A stretch of 32,354 nucleotides of DNA from a bacterium. Lineage in GTDB: Bacteria; Verrucomicrobiota; Verrucomicrobiia; Limisphaerales; J093. The stretch's first letter is position 1; each line of letters begins with the position of its first letter. Below, piece after piece: positions 24,530 to 32,354 of the stretch. The stretch covers positions 1 through 32,354 of the forward strand of contig JAKANS010000058.1 of NCBI GenBank assembly GCA_021823625.1, read 5' to 3'. The position numbers and the translations under genes were made by a program. Below the pieces are notes generated by a model. The model made no database searches. It worked only from the letters and a program-made list of their open reading frames with translations, and was not told the origin of the DNA.

Positions 24530-25933
24530 ATGTCTGTGAAACGACTGATTTTACTCGCCCTGATCGTGGTCGGCCGGCTGAGCAGCGCGGCGCAGGATCT
24601 GGAGAGCCTGGCCGCAGGTGCGGCGGCCGACCTGCAAAAGGCGACGACCGAACTCTCCACCGTGCGCCAGCAGGTGGAGTCGGAACGCCTGCCCCTGGCG
24701 CGGAAGATTGCGGAACTCGAGCAACGGCTCACTGATCGCCGGGCGGAACTGGCCAAGGCGCAGCGGTTCCAGGAAAACCAGCTCGTCGAATTGAACGCGC
24801 TCAAGGCCGAGGCCAAACGGCAGTCGGACGAGGTCAAATACGTTGACTCGCTGCTCACCGAGTACGCGCGCGCGTTTCGCTCCCGCCTCAGTTTCGTCGA
24901 GGAACCCCGTTACTCAAAGATGTTGGACGAAACGGACCAGGCGGCCGCGTCGGCCGACCTGTCGCCCGCGGACAAGTTCAAGCAACGGGCCGTACTGCTC
25001 ACCACCGCGCTGCAACGCGCTGAAGACGCGCAGGGCGGGGAGCTGATCGAAGGCAAGGCGCTCGACAAGAAAGGCCTGGTGAATCAAGGCAAGGTGGCGC
25101 TGATCGGGCCGGTGGCCATGTTTGCCAGCAGTTCGGGTCAAGCCGCGGGTTTGCTGCAGCAGGAATTGAACAAGGCGGATCCGACGATCGCGCAACTGGA
25201 CAAGGCATTGGAAGACGCCAGCCGGACGCTGGCGACCACCGGCAAGGGAGAACTCGTGCTCGATCCCACGCTGGGCAACGCGTTCAAGTTGTCCGCGCTC
25301 AAGGAAAGCCTGTTCGAGCGGCTCGAGAAGGGGGGCATCGTGATGATCCCGCTGCTCGGGCTGGGCGTGGCGGCCATCCTCCTCGCGCTGTTCAAATGGG
25401 TTCAATTCTCCCGGGTGCGCCTGGCCACCGAGGCTGACCTGCAAAAGGTGCTCAAGCTCATCGAGGACGAGCAGCCGGAACAGGCCCTGCGCCACGCACG
25501 CGGTATCCCCGGCATGGCTGGAGACCTTCTCGCCGCGGCGGTCGCACACGCGGAGGAAAAGAAGGAGTACCTCGAGGAAATCCTCTACGAGAAAATGCTC
25601 GCCGCCCGCACCAGGCTGGAGCGCGGTCTCGCTTTCCTCGCCCTCACGGCCACGACCGGCCCGCTCCTGGGGTTGCTGGGCACCGTCACGGGCATGATCG
25701 CGACCTTCAAACTGATCTCCAGCTTCGGCAGCGGCGACCCGAAGATGCTGGCGGCGGGCATTTCCGAGGCGTTGATCTGCACGGCCACCGGCATGGCGGT
25801 CGCCATTCCCGCCCTGCTTTTCCACGCGTTTCTCGCCCGTCGCGCAAAAGGCATTCTGGGCAGCATGGAACAGACGGCCGTTGGCTTCGTCAACGGCGTG
25901 CCGCAATCGGAAGCGAAACCCGCTTTTGCATGA
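24530..25933 (+). CDS. ttpC: TtpC-like long ExbB/TolQ/MotA-family protein
   Basis: The 467-residue protein has a signal peptide (about 1-20). A periplasmic helical region of about 240 residues contains coiled coil ('QLVELNALKAEAKRQSDEVKY'). The first membrane segment is at about 267-288 ('GGIVMIPLLGLGVAAILLALF'), and the MotA/TolQ/ExbB channel domain covers roughly 360-455 ('TATTGPLLGLLGTVTGMIATF', then 'GISEALICTATGMAVAIPALLF'). This long N-terminal periplasmic domain on an ExbB-like core is the TtpC architecture, first studied in Vibrio, where it is needed for TonB2-dependent transport. It probably forms part of the proton channel complex in the inner membrane with the second ExbB and ExbD that follow. 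The next gene starts 22 bp downstream. Confidence 0.9.
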   Translation: MSVKRLILLALIVVGRLSSAAQDLESLAAGAAADLQKATTELSTVRQQVESERLPLARKIAELEQRLTDRRAELAKAQRFQENQLVELNALKAEAKRQSDEVKYVDSLLTEYARAFRSRLSFVEEPRYSKMLDETDQAAASADLSPADKFKQRAVLLTTALQRAEDAQGGELIEGKALDKKGLVNQGKVALIGPVAMFASSSGQAAGLLQQELNKADPTIAQLDKALEDASRTLATTGKGELVLDPTLGNAFKLSALKESLFERLEKGGIVMIPLLGLGVAAILLALFKWVQFSRVRLATEADLQKVLKLIEDEQPEQALRHARGIPGMAGDLLAAAVAHAEEKKEYLEEILYEKMLAARTRLERGLAFLALTATTGPLLGLLGTVTGMIATFKLISSFGSGDPKMLAAGISEALICTATGMAVAIPALLFHAFLARRAKGILGSMEQTAVGFVNGVPQSEAKPAFA

Positions 25934-25955
25934 ATCCCCTCAACTTCCAACGACT

Positions 25956-26636
25956 ATGAACGAACTGTTTCGAGAGATGTGGCACACCTGGTCCAACGGC
26001 GGCTGGGTGATGGCGGCGATGGCCATTCTGGCCGTGGTCATGTATGCCTCGGCCATCCAGCTCCTGATGGCGCTGTATTATCGGGGGATCACCAAGGCGT
26101 CCGATCCAGTCATGCGCGGTTGGGTGTCGCAGCCGGATCAGGCACCGTCGCGCCTCCGTGAATTGATCCGGTACACGCAGGACGAAGTCCATTCGGTCCA
26201 CGACATCGAAGGACGCTTTCGCGAGGTGGAGGCGACGAAGGTCCCGGACGTGGACCGGCGGCTCGCCTTTTTGAACGTGATGGTCATTGCGGCCCCATTG
26301 TTCGGCCTGCTCGGCACGGTGCTGGGCATGTTGCTCACCTTCCAGGCGATCGGCGTGGGCGGCAGCTCCACTTCCGAGGTCATCGCCCGAGGCATCAGCG
26401 AAGCGCTGGTCTGCACGCAGAGCGGCATGATGGTGGCGATCCCCGGTCTGATCATGGCGACGGTCGCCAAACGCTGGCGCAACGAGTACGTGGGGTTCCT
26501 CGCCCGGCTGGAGAGCGTGTCGCTGCGTCACTTCCGTCCCGAACTGGGCGGCCAAGTGCGCGAGTTGGTCCGCCGGGACGAATCGACGGTCGAGTCGTTC
26601 TCCGCCAACAACCTTCCTGAAGTCGCGCCCGCATGA
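25956..26636 (+). CDS. exbB: ExbB-type proton channel protein (TonB2 system)
   Basis: From the ATG at 25956 the product has 226 residues, the size of ExbB2-type proteins. The first membrane helix is at about 16-40 ('GWVMAAMAILAVVMYASAIQL'). A cytoplasmic loop follows, then the paired helices of the family: 'MVIAAPLFGLLGTVLGMLLTF' and 'GISEALVCTQSGMMVAIPGLI' with the conserved Gly/Thr pattern. With ExbD it uses the proton motive force to drive TonB. Its stop overlaps the exbD start by four bases (ATGA). It differs from the preceding TtpC-like protein by lacking the periplasmic domain. Confidence 0.94.
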   Translation: MNELFREMWHTWSNGGWVMAAMAILAVVMYASAIQLLMALYYRGITKASDPVMRGWVSQPDQAPSRLRELIRYTQDEVHSVHDIEGRFREVEATKVPDVDRRLAFLNVMVIAAPLFGLLGTVLGMLLTFQAIGVGGSSTSEVIARGISEALVCTQSGMMVAIPGLIMATVAKRWRNEYVGFLARLESVSLRHFRPELGGQVRELVRRDESTVESFSANNLPEVAPA

Positions 26637-27037
26637 GATTCCGCCGCACCCTCGCCGAGCCGGATGAGCCGATCGAGTTGAACCTGATCCCGCTTATTGA
26701 CGTGATCATGTTCCTCCTGATCTTTTTCGTCTCGACGACGAGTTTCATCGAGGAACCGGGGGTGCAGGTGGACAAGCCGGCGGCGGCCAGCGCCAGCCAA
26801 CTTGACAAGAACAGCATCATCTTCGCGATCACGCCGGATGGCAAAGTGGCTTACGGCGGCAAGGAGATCGGACTGGGCGGCGTGCGGCCCACGGTCAAAC
26901 GCCTCTGCGCCAAGGAACCGTTGCCCGTCGTGATCGAGGCGGACGAGAACGCGCGATCGGGCCTGGTGGTCCGCGTCATCGATGAAGCGAAACTGGGCGG
27001 GGCCAGGGACGTGAGCCTCGCGACCGAAAAAGGATGA
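26633..27037 (+). CDS. exbD: ExbD-type biopolymer transport protein
   Basis: The 134-residue protein has a short cytoplasmic tail, one membrane helix ('LIPLIDVIMFLLIFFVSTT') with the essential proton-carrying Asp at residue 23, and a periplasmic domain ('NSIIFAITPDGKVAYGGKEI', 'PLPVVIEADENARSGLVVRVID'). All match ExbD. It works in the inner membrane with ExbB and TonB. It overlaps exbB by four bases at its start and tonB by four bases at its end, a sign of tight translational coupling. Confidence 0.95.
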   Translation: MRFRRTLAEPDEPIELNLIPLIDVIMFLLIFFVSTTSFIEEPGVQVDKPAAASASQLDKNSIIFAITPDGKVAYGGKEIGLGGVRPTVKRLCAKEPLPVVIEADENARSGLVVRVIDEAKLGGARDVSLATEKG

Positions 27038-27723
27038 CCGTTCGCCCCGGGCGCCGCGTGATGCGAAAGGTCTATCAAAACGAAAAGAATCTCCTCGGCC
27101 TGCCGGTGGCGATCTTTGTTTCGGTCGGGTTCACCGCGCTGCTCTTCGGTTTCATTCCCTTTGCGCACCGGATCAACAAGCCCGAGCGCACGCTCGAACT
27201 GCGGAAGACCAGCACGGCCGATTTGCCACCGCCGGCCGAGGACGCGCCGCCCCCGCCACAAATCGAAGCCCCCAAACCGCCGGAGGCCCCGCCCGAACCG
27301 CAGCTTGCGGAAAGCCCGACGGAAATACCCATCACCGCCAGCCTGGATGTCGCCCTGGGCAGCGGTGGCGGCGTGGTGGATTCCGGGGAAATCCATGCGC
27401 TCACCACCGCCGCGGAGGTGAAGGACGAGGCATTCGACGTCTCGGACCTGGAGAAGCGGCCCGAAGCGGTTTCGCAGGTGGCGCCCGCGTACCCGGCCGA
27501 ACTGCGCAAGGCGAAGATCGAGGGCTCGGTCACCTTGATTTTTGTGCTGAGCGAAAATGGCCGCGTGGAGGACCCGCGCGTGGAGAACTCCTCGCGCCCC
27601 GAGTTTGAAAAACCCGCCCTGGAGGCCATCCGGAAGTGGCGCTTCAGCCCCGGCGAAAAAGACGGCCAGCCCGTGCGAACCTACATCCGCCTCCCGATGC
27701 GCTTCCGCGTCTCGGCAGGTTGA
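27034..27723 (+). CDS. tonB: TonB energy-transducing protein
   Basis: The 229-residue protein has a membrane anchor at about 20-44 ('LLGLPVAIFVSVGFTALLFGF'), a short Pro-rich spacer (about 64-97, 'PPPPQIEAPKPPEAPPEP'), and a C-terminal TonB domain. That domain contains 'VAPAYPAELRKAKIEGSVTL' (the YP..A....G.V pattern), 'SENGRVEDPRV' and 'ALEAIRKWRFSPGEKDGQPV'. It spans the periplasm and transmits energy to an outer-membrane receptor. It overlaps exbD by four bases. An ATG at 27061 ('MRKVYQ') is a possible alternative start. The receptor encoded two genes downstream is its likely partner. Confidence 0.94.
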   Translation: MTVRPGRRVMRKVYQNEKNLLGLPVAIFVSVGFTALLFGFIPFAHRINKPERTLELRKTSTADLPPPAEDAPPPPQIEAPKPPEAPPEPQLAESPTEIPITASLDVALGSGGGVVDSGEIHALTTAAEVKDEAFDVSDLEKRPEAVSQVAPAYPAELRKAKIEGSVTLIFVLSENGRVEDPRVENSSRPEFEKPALEAIRKWRFSPGEKDGQPVRTYIRLPMRFRVSAG

Positions 27724-27741
27724 TCGCAATCCAACTTGAAC

Positions 27742-29217
27742 ATGCAGAGCCCAGCAATCCGCCATCCCTCGGGTGAGAACCCTCCCGCCTTCGGTCGTCA
27801 AGGCTCCCGGTTTGCCTTGCTCGCCGGCGTGCTGTTCGCGGCGTTCGGTTCAGCGCACGCGGCTGAGAAGCAGCCGGCTCCCTCCGCGGCATCCACCTCG
27901 TTTGCGACGATGACCGAGACCAACGAACTGGCTTCGATCTGGAACGATCCTGACTTTCAGCGCCGGTTGATGGGTAGTTACGGCTTTGCCTCCGAGGCCG
28001 AACCCCGGCTGCAGCCCGAGGAACTGGCCACGTATCGGCAGGAAGTCGTGCCGCTGCTCACGAACAGCGAGCCCAAGAAAATCATCGCGAGTCTTCAAAA
28101 GCTGGCTAAGCCCAAGGCCAGCGCGGTGTTCGACTTCACGCTTGGCAACGTCTATTTCCAGAACGACGACCTGACCAATGCGGTGAAGTCCTTCGAGGCC
28201 GCACTCGCCAAGTTCCCCGATTATCGCCGCGCGCAGAAAAACCTCGCCTTCGCCCTCGTCCGCGACGGCAAGTACGCCGAGGCCATCAAGCCTTTGACCC
28301 GGACGATTGCCCTGGGCGAGGCCGACGGCAAGGTGTTCGGCCTGCTCGGCTTCGCCTGCATGGACCAGGGCCGGTACGTTTCCGCCGAGGCGGCGTATCG
28401 GCAGGCGCTGATCTTCGAGCCGGACAACCTGGATTTCAAACTGGGCCTGGTGAAGTGTTCGCTCTCCACGGCCAATTACGATTATGCACTCGGCCTGCTG
28501 GACGAACTGATCCGGCAATACCCCGAACGCGACAGCCTCTGGTCGCTCCAGGCCAACATCTACATTCAGAAAGACCGGCCCAGGCAGGCGGCGGTCAGCC
28601 TCGAAATGCTCCGGCGCCTGGGCCAAGCCACGGCGCAAAACCTGTTCCTCCTCGGCGACCTGTACCTGGCGCAGGAGGCGCGTGATCTCGCCTTGGACGC
28701 CTACCTGGAGGCGATCGACAAGGACGAAGGCCAGAACCTGGCCAGGGCGCTGCGCCCGGCGCAAATCCTTGTCAGCCGCGGCGCGTGGGCCGAGGCGCGC
28801 CAGTTGTTCGCCAAGATCCGTGGTCCGGGGAAAGGCCTGACCGGCGCGGACGAATTGAAACTGCTCAAGCTGGAAGCCAAGGTCGCGATGTCCACGGGCG
28901 AAGGGGAGAAGGCCATCGCGACGCTCGAGCAGATCATTCAGAAAGATCCGCTCGACGGCGAGGCGCTGCTGCTGGCCGGGGATTACTACGCAAAGCACGA
29001 GCAGCCGGAGAAGGCCGAGTTCCGTTACGAAAGCGCTGCGAACCTCGCCGGTTACGAAGCCGACGCGTACGTGAAGCGCGCCCAGTTGCTCGCGCAGTCG
29101 CGGAAATACGCGGAGGCCGCCGAACTGTTGCGCAAGGCGCAGAAGGTGAAGTCGCGCGACAACGTACAGCGCTACCTGGAGAAGGTCGAACAACTCGCCC
29201 GGGCCGGTCATGCCTGA
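27742..29217 (+). CDS. Secreted TPR-repeat protein of the TonB2/TtpC cluster
   Basis: The ATG at 27742 gives 491 residues; a TTG two codons upstream is also in frame but less likely. A hydrophobic segment ('FALLAGVLFAAFGSAHA') preceded by basic residues is a late signal peptide ending near residue 42. Then come about eight to ten TPR units, for example 'FDFTLGNVYFQNDDLTNAVK', 'FGLLGFACMDQGRYVSAEAA', 'LFLLGDLYLAQEARDLALDA' and 'ALLLAGDYYAKHEQPEKAEF'. A periplasmic TPR gene after tonB is the standard end of DUF3450-ttpC-exbB-exbD-tonB clusters. The role is probably to help couple the inner-membrane complex to TonB-dependent receptors, but this is not proven. The receptor gene starts 39 bp downstream. 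Confidence 0.88.
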   Translation: MQSPAIRHPSGENPPAFGRQGSRFALLAGVLFAAFGSAHAAEKQPAPSAASTSFATMTETNELASIWNDPDFQRRLMGSYGFASEAEPRLQPEELATYRQEVVPLLTNSEPKKIIASLQKLAKPKASAVFDFTLGNVYFQNDDLTNAVKSFEAALAKFPDYRRAQKNLAFALVRDGKYAEAIKPLTRTIALGEADGKVFGLLGFACMDQGRYVSAEAAYRQALIFEPDNLDFKLGLVKCSLSTANYDYALGLLDELIRQYPERDSLWSLQANIYIQKDRPRQAAVSLEMLRRLGQATAQNLFLLGDLYLAQEARDLALDAYLEAIDKDEGQNLARALRPAQILVSRGAWAEARQLFAKIRGPGKGLTGADELKLLKLEAKVAMSTGEGEKAIATLEQIIQKDPLDGEALLLAGDYYAKHEQPEKAEFRYESAANLAGYEADAYVKRAQLLAQSRKYAEAAELLRKAQKVKSRDNVQRYLEKVEQLARAGHA

Positions 29218-29256
29218 GCGCCTCCGCGGGAACGCACACTGGCCTCTTCAACGGGC

Positions 29257-32241
29257 ATGAGTTCGCAACTTGCGACCGAAGGTCCACAACGTGGGACCGG
29301 GTGGCCTCCCGCAGCAGCCAGTGCCAAGCGTCTCACGCCTGGCGCCGATCGCGAAGTCAGCGCCTCCTGGCTTTGGTGGCTGCGGCAAACGGTGGTGCTG
29401 GCGGTGGCGCTGTTGGCCGTCTCCGAAGCCCGCGGCCAGGAAAGCGGTTCCGTGGCCGGCAGCGTGGTCAGCACGTGGGATGGCGCGCCGCTCTCGTCGG
29501 TGGCGGTGTCGGTGCGCGGCACCACGCTGGCGACGCAGACGGACGCCAGCGGTAAGTTCGAACTGAAGAACGTCCCGCCGGGCGACCAGGTGCTGCGCTT
29601 TTCGAAGTCCGGCTTCGCGTCCGCGGTCGTGACCGACGTGCGTGTGCTCGCGGGCCAGACGACGACCGTGAACGGCAACTTGCGTCCGGAGTTCTACGAA
29701 ATGGAGGAATACGAAGTCACCGCCGAGGAGTTCACGCAGCAGTCCGAACAGATCATGTTCGAGCGCCAGAGTTCCTCGTCGATGATGGACGCGCTGGGCT
29801 CGGACTATCTCGCGCGCGTGGGCGCCGGTAACGCCGCGGAGTCCATCGCCAAAGTGTCGGGCGCCACCATCGTGGAGGGCAAGTTTGCCGTCATCCGCGG
29901 GCTCAACGACCGCTACGTCACCACCACGCTCAACGGAGCCGACATCCCGTCCGCCGATCCCTATCGGCAGTCGGCGTCGTTGGACTTGTTCCCATCCCAA
30001 GTCATTGACCGGGTCGTGGTCGCGAAGACCTTCACGCCGGATCAGCCGGGTACTTTCACCGGCGGCGGGATTGACATCGTGACCAAGTCGTTTCCGGAGA
30101 AGCCGTTTCTGTCGCTGTCTTTGGGGGGCGCCTACAACACGCAAGCCAGTTTCAATGACCGCTTTCTGACCTACCACGGCGGCGCTCTGGACTGGGCGGG
30201 CATGGACGACGGAACGCGTGCCTTGCCGGAGGAAGTGGCCGGTCAGCAGGTTCCTGCCTTTCCGGGATATTCGACGGGACCGACGAACTCGCCCGCTTAC
30301 AGCCAGAAGCTCAACGATGCTTACTTGCTGGATTATTTGACGCGCTCGCTGGGCGTCACCGAGTTCGCGCCGATGCGTGAGGCGCCACCGCTGAATCATA
30401 ATTTTTCGGTCGCGGGCGGCGACTCGACGCCCCTGTTTGGAGGACTCTTGGGTTACTTCGCAGGGATGAGCTACAAGCACGATTACTGGTTCTACGAGGA
30501 CGGAATCGTCCGCCGGTATTGGGACGGCACGCAGTTGAAAAGCAGTTATCGCGATTCGCGGTCGCTGAGCATCGTCAACTGGTCCGGGATGGTGAACCTG
30601 GCGTACCGGCCCTTTGAGAACCACGAGCTGGGATTCACCTTCTTTTACAACCAGAACGGCACGGATGACGTCCGCGTCCAGGACGAAGGGGTGGACACCT
30701 ACACTCCGGCGTACACGTTTCGCAAGTTCAACCTCTATTATACGGAGCGAAACCTGAATACCTATCAGATGAAAGGGGAACACCTTTTCCCGGAAGCGGC
30801 GGGCATCAAGTTCAACTGGCTCGTCGCGCTGACGGGAACCAGCCAGGACGAGCCGGACTCGCGCTTCTTCAACGACGCCAATGACGGCGGAGGCTACGCG
30901 ACCGGCGGCAATACGATTCCCAATCCCAGCAAGCCGACCCGTTACTTCCGGACCCTCGAGGAAGACAACCAAAACGTGAAGCTGGATTGGACGTTGCCGT
31001 TTCGTTTCCCGACGGAGGATGAAGGACACTTCAAGTTTGGTCTGTTTGACAGCGCTTCCACCCGCACCTTCGATGAACGCCAGTTCTTCTATAACGGTCG
31101 CGGGGGGTACCAGGACGATCCCAACCTGTTCCCCAGCGCGGACAACCTGGGCTTGCTCAGCACGCGGACCAATGCGCGCACCGGCAGCGTAAGCTTCACC
31201 TGGGGCGACTACGTGCAGGCGTTCGACAGCCTTTACGGCGGGGATCGGGGCGTCCAGGCCGGCTACCTGATGCTGGAAGTTCCGGTCCTCCCCAAGCTGA
31301 AGTTGGTGGGCGGCGCGCGTTACGAAACCACCGATCTCACCGTGCATTCGGAAAGCTACCTGCCCAGCAGCGTCACCTCGCTGCGCACAAACGATAGCTC
31401 GATCGTTCAGGCCGATCTGCTCCCCGGCGCCGGATTGATCTACTCGGTCACGTCCAACATGACGGTCCGGCTGAACTACAGCCAGACGATTGCCCGGCCC
31501 ACCTTCCGCGAACTCGCCGCCTACTACAGTTACGACCCCACCATCGGGGACTTCATCGAGGGCAACCCGCTCCTGAGAATGACCGCGATCGACAACTGCG
31601 ATCTGCGCTGGGAATGGTTCTCGCATCCGGGTGGAGTGGTCAGCGTCAGTGTCTTCTACAAAGATTTGCAGGACGCGATCGAACGCAGCGATCTGAAGGT
31701 GGACGCCGAAGTGATCACCTTCAAGAACCGCCCCGCGGCGAAGCTTTACGGGGTGGAGTTGGAAGCCCGGAAGAACCTTGGCTTTCTGGGGGACCCTTTG
31801 AAGCCCTTCAGCCTCGGGGGGAACGTTTCGCTCGTGAAATCGGAGGCGGAACTCCTGCCAGAGGAGTTGGCCAACAAACGGCAGTTCTTCCCCGACGTCA
31901 GCTCGACCCGCCCGCTTTACGACCAGTCGCCGTATATCATCAATGCGGACTTGAGCTACACTCATCCGCGCGCCCGCACTACGGCGTCGCTCGTTTTCAA
32001 CACTACCGGCCCGCGCATCGCCATCACCAAGCTGAATGCCGACGACGTTTACGAGCAGCCGACGCCGACGCTGGACTTCGTCGTCTCCCAGCAGTTTGGC
32101 CGACATACCACTGTCAAGTTCTATGCCAAGAATTTGCTCGACCCGACGATCGAGCGCACCTACGGCGAGAGCAGTGACCTGCTTTACTCCTCCTACAAAA
32201 AGGGACTTACCTTCGGGTTGACGCTGAACTATGACTTTTGA
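29257..32241 (+). CDS. TonB-dependent receptor, candidate uptake gate for phosphate or a phosphorylated compound
   Basis: The 994-residue outer-membrane receptor has a hydrophobic signal segment at about 38-56 with a likely cut near residue 60. The 37 residues before it are unusually long and may mean a later start. A carboxypeptidase-regulatory-like domain covers about 64-145 ('GSVAGSVVSTWDGAPLS'). A TonB-box-like 'EEYEVTAEEF' (150-159) leads to the plug, about 165-290 ('FAVIRGLNDRYVTTTLNGADIP', 'PDQPGTFTGGGIDIVTKSFPE'). The barrel follows with many aromatic-rich strands and ends 'FGLTLNYDF', with a terminal Phe as in barrel proteins. It closely follows the TonB cluster, so the cluster probably energises it. 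The substrate is inferred only from the neighbouring Pst genes and the shared Pho-box-like region. No SusD-like partner gene is seen. Confidence 0.92.
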   Translation: MSSQLATEGPQRGTGWPPAAASAKRLTPGADREVSASWLWWLRQTVVLAVALLAVSEARGQESGSVAGSVVSTWDGAPLSSVAVSVRGTTLATQTDASGKFELKNVPPGDQVLRFSKSGFASAVVTDVRVLAGQTTTVNGNLRPEFYEMEEYEVTAEEFTQQSEQIMFERQSSSSMMDALGSDYLARVGAGNAAESIAKVSGATIVEGKFAVIRGLNDRYVTTTLNGADIPSADPYRQSASLDLFPSQVIDRVVVAKTFTPDQPGTFTGGGIDIVTKSFPEKPFLSLSLGGAYNTQASFNDRFLTYHGGALDWAGMDDGTRALPEEVAGQQVPAFPGYSTGPTNSPAYSQKLNDAYLLDYLTRSLGVTEFAPMREAPPLNHNFSVAGGDSTPLFGGLLGYFAGMSYKHDYWFYEDGIVRRYWDGTQLKSSYRDSRSLSIVNWSGMVNLAYRPFENHELGFTFFYNQNGTDDVRVQDEGVDTYTPAYTFRKFNLYYTERNLNTYQMKGEHLFPEAAGIKFNWLVALTGTSQDEPDSRFFNDANDGGGYATGGNTIPNPSKPTRYFRTLEEDNQNVKLDWTLPFRFPTEDEGHFKFGLFDSASTRTFDERQFFYNGRGGYQDDPNLFPSADNLGLLSTRTNARTGSVSFTWGDYVQAFDSLYGGDRGVQAGYLMLEVPVLPKLKLVGGARYETTDLTVHSESYLPSSVTSLRTNDSSIVQADLLPGAGLIYSVTSNMTVRLNYSQTIARPTFRELAAYYSYDPTIGDFIEGNPLLRMTAIDNCDLRWEWFSHPGGVVSVSVFYKDLQDAIERSDLKVDAEVITFKNRPAAKLYGVELEARKNLGFLGDPLKPFSLGGNVSLVKSEAELLPEELANKRQFFPDVSSTRPLYDQSPYIINADLSYTHPRARTTASLVFNTTGPRIAITKLNADDVYEQPTPTLDFVVSQQFGRHTTVKFYAKNLLDPTIERTYGESSDLLYSSYKKGLTFGLTLNYDF

Positions 32242-32258
32242 AATCGCCATCCCCCGGC

Positions 32259-32280
32259 CCGGCCAGCTTCGGATGGCCGG
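32259..32280 (+). other. Hairpin between the receptor gene and the next gene
   Basis: A perfect 7-bp GC-rich stem (CCGGCCA with TGGCCGG) encloses an eight-base loop containing TTCG. No T-run follows, so it is a poor intrinsic terminator. It may simply be a processing or stability element. Confidence 0.4.
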
Positions 32281-32286
32281 ACGCGT

Positions 32287-32354
32287 ATGAGGTTCGCTGT
32301 CCTCTCATTGTTGATTGGCTTGTGCGTCTTTGTCGGGTGGCCGGCGGGCGAGGT
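32287..32354 (+). CDS. Start of an exported protein (cut by the right edge)
   Basis: An ATG at 32287 opens 22 codons reading MRFAVLSLLIGLCVFVGW and then PAGE before the window ends. This is a good N-terminal signal sequence: one basic residue, a hydrophobic core, and a possible cleavage region. It lies 45 bp after the receptor gene on the same strand and so is probably the next member of the operon. The family cannot be told. In a phosphate-scavenging operon an exported phosphatase or phytase would make sense, but that is only a guess from context. Confidence 0.6.
   Translation, partial: MRFAVLSLLIGLCVFVGWPAGE

Noticed and set aside
29248..32250. A 1000-residue open frame on the minus strand opposite the receptor gene
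   Set aside because: It mirrors a well-supported receptor in GC-rich DNA, has a His/Arg/Val-rich composition and no recognisable domain.

Overview
The window is a GC-rich bacterial segment that most resembles a Verrucomicrobiota genome, probably of the Pedosphaera/Limisphaera type. I infer this from the gene content, not from any search. The markers are a prepilin-type protein of the kind abundant in that phylum, a CotH/lamin-tail surface protein, a DUF1080 lipoprotein beside a secreted FAD oxidoreductase, a small TPR protein opening with 'MHPLEPPDSHH', and GC-rich intergenic inverted repeats. Both ends of the window cut through genes.

Layout, left half. Positions 1-4332 hold a large secreted CotH-domain protein (minus strand, C-terminus off the left edge), a 70-residue Cys-rich protein (plus), a small lipoprotein and a prepilin-like protein (minus). 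Positions 4639-8106 hold a BlaI-type repressor and a long M56 (BlaR1-like) peptidase fused to a carboxypeptidase-regulatory-like region and a thioredoxin-fold domain without its cysteines. Two BlaI-type operator sites overlap their predicted promoter. Positions 8361-11431 hold a DUF1080 lipoprotein, a secreted FAD-dependent oxidoreductase and a macro-domain protein, all on the minus strand. A TPR protein, a PBP4-type carboxypeptidase, an SDR oxidoreductase and the pair hisD-hisC follow up to 17384.

Layout, right half. From 17404 to the right edge nearly everything appears devoted to phosphate uptake. On the minus strand, read right to left, are a putative porin, pstS, pstC, pstA, pstB and phoU. 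Divergently on the plus strand are a DUF3450 protein, a TtpC-like long ExbB-family protein, ExbB, ExbD, TonB, a secreted TPR protein, a 994-residue TonB-dependent receptor, and the first codons of another secreted protein. The first six plus-strand genes have the order of the Vibrio TonB2/TtpC clusters. The 358-bp divergent control region carries tandem hexamers with an 11-bp period on both sides, as expected for PhoB boxes.

Interpretation. The two divergent operons can be read as one Pho-controlled system. The TonB-energised receptor and the porin would bring phosphate or a phosphorylated compound across the outer membrane. PstSCAB would then import free phosphate across the inner membrane, with PhoU as brake. 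No phoB or phoR gene lies inside the window, so the regulator is inferred. No tRNA, rRNA, CRISPR array or intact insertion sequence was seen.
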